A DNA stretch of 64,000 nt from Alphaproteobacteria bacterium (lineage in GTDB: Bacteria; Pseudomonadota; Alphaproteobacteria; Rs-D84), in assembly GCA_013316395.1 (NCBI GenBank), contig WSMU01000001.1, positions 1-64,000 on the forward strand. Direction: 5' to 3'. A program made the translations under genes and the position numbers. The notes beneath the pieces are model-generated. The model saw only the letters and a program-made list of their open reading frames with translations. It was not told where the DNA came from and made no database searches. Of this stretch, positions 61,611 to 64,000 are shown one piece after another; the stretch's first letter is position 1; every line of letters starts with the position of its first letter.

Positions 61611-62899
61611 TATTTTTTCTTTATCCAGCCGGCGGCCTTGCCGATTGATTTACCCCAGTTCTTTGCACCGGCCCATGTCTTTTTCGCATCGCCCGTCACA
61701 CGGTTATATAGCGCATCAGACGCCGGTGCATACATCTTTAGCCGTTCGCGTGTTAAATCAAAAATCCGCAGCATCAGATAGAATGTCAAGATAGCGGACA
61801 TCCACATTACCGAGTGGCCGCCAAAGCCCATGTCGGTATTTGCCACGGTTGGGATGTTTGATGCCGCGCTGCCGCCGGCGGCGACAACAAATACCGAAGA
61901 GTTCCAGTTAAACAGCGCGCGCACGATTGCAACGTTAATGGTTAATATGAACGCGCATGCAATCATTGTTATAATTAGCGTCTGTAGCGCCTTGGTTATG
62001 CCGGAGAATGCGGGCCATATATCGAACCACTTGTCGGGATTCTTTGGCTTTGCGACCCAGGTCAGAACCTGAAACGGGTAGAGAATCAGTGCCATTCCGA
62101 ATTCAAAAATCGCCTGAATAATCAGCAGCGCCATAAACAGGTTACAGCCGACGAATGTGGTTACCAGCAATATTCCAGATATTACGTTCATAAAGTCTTC
62201 GCCGCCGTGCGGTATCAGTGTAATCAGCCCGCGCAGTCCGCGATGAATAAATTCAAAGCCGCGTTTTATCATTTGGTTGTTTGTGTGGCTGATGTCGGCA
62301 ACAGGCTGGGTCAGGAATTCGCAACTGCGTTCTGATATCCAGCCGTGTTCAAGTATGTCGGGCGGGCAGGGAACCTGAGGGGCGGCGGATGCAACGATGC
62401 CGCCTGTATTTATTCCATCCGTAATGGCGCGGGTGTAAATTGCGCCGAATTCCAGAAACGGGTTAACCAGCCATTCTGTTACATATACCGGCTTTAACTG
62501 AAGCAGTACAACCGCGGCGATAATGGCGCGCATGCCGGGTTTTAGCATGTTTTGTGCGATTGTCATTGCATCGGCCTTTCCGGTAGCCATTTCCCCGCCG
62601 CCGGAAAATCCAAAGAACGACACCCACTTGGCCGGAAAGTACATTTTCACCAGGTATAGCGCCATTGATATTCCCAGGAACAGCCATACCAGCATGTATA
62701 TAATACCGTTGCCGCGGCCGACAAAAAATTCATAGCCGCCGGTTGCAACCGTCATAAATGCGTCAAGTACCATTGGCACGAACGGTGCCAGGTTAAAGCT
62801 GTCCACGATGCCCCACGCGGCATGTGCAGACATTGGCGCAAACATGACGCATAATGCGGCCAGGGCGGGTAAAAATTTTTTAATCAGATGCATAGACAT
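61610..62899 (-). CDS. Polytopic membrane protein, VirB6/TrbL-like (first gene of operon)
   Basis: 429 residues. Signal peptide ending Met-Ser-Ala-His-Ala-Ala (~28). Five or more membrane helices, a Cys-Pro-Pro-Asp ... Ser-Cys loop (~185-200) in the periplasm, and a Lys-rich C-terminal tail ending Trp-Ile-Lys-Lys-Lys. No SD; the ATG lies about 10 nt after the predicted start from TATAAT 62921-62916. It leads a leftward operon of four related membrane proteins. In Rickettsiales, several virB6 copies stand in tandem in the same way, which suggests a type IV secretion or DNA-transfer apparatus. Confidence 0.5.
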   Translation of the reverse strand: MSMHLIKKFLPALAALCVMFAPMSAHAAWGIVDSFNLAPFVPMVLDAFMTVATGGYEFFVGRGNGIIYMLVWLFLGISMALYLVKMYFPAKWVSFFGFSGGGEMATGKADAMTIAQNMLKPGMRAIIAAVVLLQLKPVYVTEWLVNPFLEFGAIYTRAITDGINTGGIVASAAPQVPCPPDILEHGWISERSCEFLTQPVADISHTNNQMIKRGFEFIHRGLRGLITLIPHGGEDFMNVISGILLVTTFVGCNLFMALLIIQAIFEFGMALILYPFQVLTWVAKPKNPDKWFDIWPAFSGITKALQTLIITMIACAFILTINVAIVRALFNWNSSVFVVAAGGSAASNIPTVANTDMGFGGHSVMWMSAILTFYLMLRIFDLTRERLKMYAPASDALYNRVTGDAKKTWAGAKNWGKSIGKAAGWIKKK

Positions 62900-62915
62900 A
62901 TATTTATTGTTTTCA

Positions 62916-62949
62916 ATTATATCACATTTGGGGGAAAATGTGATATAGT
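62916..62949. promoter_or_regulatory. Divergent promoter region with a 12-bp-arm palindrome
   Basis: TATATCACATTT (62918-62929) and AAATGTGATATA (62936-62947) form a perfect inverted repeat with a 6-bp GGGGGA centre. The leftward -10 is TATAAT 62921-62916, the rightward -10 is TATAGT 62944-62949; each is partly inside an arm and the -35 positions fall in the opposite arm. One regulator could control both transcripts. Confidence 0.6.
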
Positions 62950-62956
62950 TAAAGCA

Positions 62957-64000
62957 ATGGGGCGCCTAAAAAAATTTTGGATAGTGTTTTTGTCTTTCCT
63001 GCCGCTGTCGGCGGGTGCGGTGGCGCCGTTTGTTGTTGGTGGCATCGCGGGTGCGGTGGGAATTGTGGGCTTTTCCATATTTCGTACGGCCGCGCCGGTT
63101 AATATGTCGGATGCGCTTACGTTTTTCAGCAGTTGCTGGACATGCGACATGTTCGGCAGTGTTATGTCCACGATGTCTATATTATTGCCAAAGGCGTTTC
63201 ATGCAATCGCGGGTGTGGTAATACCTTTTGCGGCGGTTTTAACAGCGGTTTGGTTTGCGTGGAAAATTTTTTCAGGATTTTTAAATGCCAAGATTGACGA
63301 CCCCTGGTCGATTACAGGCCTGTTTGGTACGCATCTTATAAAGCTTTGCTTTGTATGCGCGCTGCTGGCATTGCCGTTGCCGCGGTTGATATCTCAAATC
63401 GCGATAGAGCCGATATTTACAGTTGGTCTGTCGGTAAATCATATTGCGGCGGATATGGCGGGTGAAAACAAATTTAACGAATGTGTTGTTGCGACCGCGC
63501 TGGCCGATGCCACGATTACCGATTCGCAGGCCGCCGATGCGGGCGCGTTTTCGCCAAATCTGCGTCATAATTTGGCGTGCGAGGTTGGAAATGTTCACCA
63601 GATGACAGGTCTGGGGATGACGGTGGGTTGGACCATGATGAATATGGCCTTTAACGCCCAGTACATGCACAAGATTATGTGGGATGTTCCTATTTTTCCA
63701 AATGTTCCGATATTCTTTTGCGGTTTGATGATAATAGTGCTGTTCTTTTTCGCACTGCTGCCGATTCCGATTTATTTCCTGGAGATATTTATAAAGCTGT
63801 CGATGGATTTAATCATGCTGCCGCTGATGCTGCTGGGGTGGTTGTTTAAGGGCTGGCCGATATTCCCCCAGGGTGGGCGCACAATAAAAAGCATGATAGA
63901 TGATGTAGTCCAGGGTACAGTCGGTATCGCGATGACGGGTGTGTTTTTAACATTTGCGATAATGTTTTTAAATGCGGTATTTGGCAGTTGGAGTGGGGCG
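62957..64000 (+). CDS. Polytopic membrane protein with N-terminal CWxC (3' end outside window)
   Basis: ATG 62957, 7 bp after TATAGT, no SD (predicted leaderless); open to the last base, 348 residues visible. Signal-like N terminus (Met-Gly-Arg-Leu-Lys-Lys-Phe-Trp ... Leu-Ser-Ala-Gly-Ala), a second hydrophobic segment, then Cys60-Trp-Thr-Cys63 with Asp-Met-Phe-Gly-Ser-Val-Met after it, matching the CWxC motif of the leftward operon proteins. Further helices at ~75-100, 115-140, 240-270 and beyond 320, with a periplasmic loop holding two Cys (~165 and 200). Probably the fifth member of the same VirB6/TrbL-like set, here under separate but linked control. Confidence 0.55.
   Translation, partial: MGRLKKFWIVFLSFLPLSAGAVAPFVVGGIAGAVGIVGFSIFRTAAPVNMSDALTFFSSCWTCDMFGSVMSTMSILLPKAFHAIAGVVIPFAAVLTAVWFAWKIFSGFLNAKIDDPWSITGLFGTHLIKLCFVCALLALPLPRLISQIAIEPIFTVGLSVNHIAADMAGENKFNECVVATALADATITDSQAADAGAFSPNLRHNLACEVGNVHQMTGLGMTVGWTMMNMAFNAQYMHKIMWDVPIFPNVPIFFCGLMIIVLFFFALLPIPIYFLEIFIKLSMDLIMLPLMLLGWLFKGWPIFPQGGRTIKSMIDDVVQGTVGIAMTGVFLTFAIMFLNAVFGSWSGA

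Noticed and set aside
1..64000. CRISPR arrays, insertion sequences, prophage
   Set aside because: No regularly spaced repeats, transposase or phage structural genes were seen; the terminator hairpins were the only short repeats apart from the tRNA-end duplication.

Overview
The window reads as a chromosomal segment of a free-coding (standard code 11), roughly 50% GC bacterium of the Alphaproteobacteria. The assignment rests on gene types and gene order: an alphaproteobacterial-type AspRS, an AddB of alphaproteobacterial type, the LolCE/LolD pair, a XerD next to a zinc-finger/J-domain protein, yajC-secD-secF, and ftsQ-ftsA. It is almost all coding, with short intergenic regions, many ATGA overlaps and many rho-independent terminators. 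No transposon, prophage, CRISPR array or rRNA was seen. The species cannot be named from sequence alone; a host-associated uncultured lineage is a guess.

Layout. 1-1444: end of an outer-membrane barrel (Slam-like) and a putative client surface lipoprotein. 1484-3412: aspS preceded by a complete T-box leader. 3525-8801: small unknown gene, AsmA-like protein, uvrB, tsaE. 9015-11481 (minus): ftsQ and an ftsA that is fused in frame to a ribulose-phosphate 3-epimerase domain. 11534-17048: lipoprotein, unknown gene, secretin-like lipoprotein, lipoprotein exporter lolC/E-lolD, and two periplasmic Cys-repeat proteins. 17118-17567: tRNA-Gly and tRNA-Tyr with a duplicated tRNA 3' end. 17568-25857: lipoproteins including LpoA, rsmI, engB, addB, an MFS transporter, recA. 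25879-31806: six glycan-synthesis enzymes. 31831-40371: typA, small unknowns, serS, trxB, a Cys-rich secreted protein with an apparent frameshift, and lptG-sORF-xerD-J-protein. 40433-50114: greA, mutL, yajC-secD-secF, an S41-like protein, PAP2 phosphatase, ftsK. 50283-57659: two outer-membrane barrels, a large Cys-rich secreted protein, dnaQ, uvrD. 57665-64000: four tandem polytopic membrane proteins (VirB6/TrbL-like) and a divergent fifth one that runs off the window.

Themes. Much of the window builds the envelope: lipoprotein export (LolC/E-D), LPS export (LptG), Sec (YajC-SecDF), glycosyltransferases, Slam-like translocator, barrels, and disulfide-rich secreted proteins. A second theme is division and chromosome processing (FtsQ, FtsA fusion, FtsK, XerD), and a third is DNA repair (UvrB, AddB, RecA, MutL, UvrD, DnaQ).

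Most unusual: a T-box riboswitch on an alphaproteobacterial aspS (antiterminator fold, UGGC matching the tRNA-Asp discriminator, GAC specifier candidate, SD sequestration possible), and the single-frame FtsA-epimerase fusion that keeps both the FtsA membrane helix and the epimerase metal ligands. Regulatory signals are readable: most recognisable promoters have TTGC-type -35 boxes, several genes begin at or within a few bases of the predicted transcription start, recA carries an unusual palindrome over its -10, and the membrane-protein cluster has a 12-bp-arm palindrome between divergent promoters.
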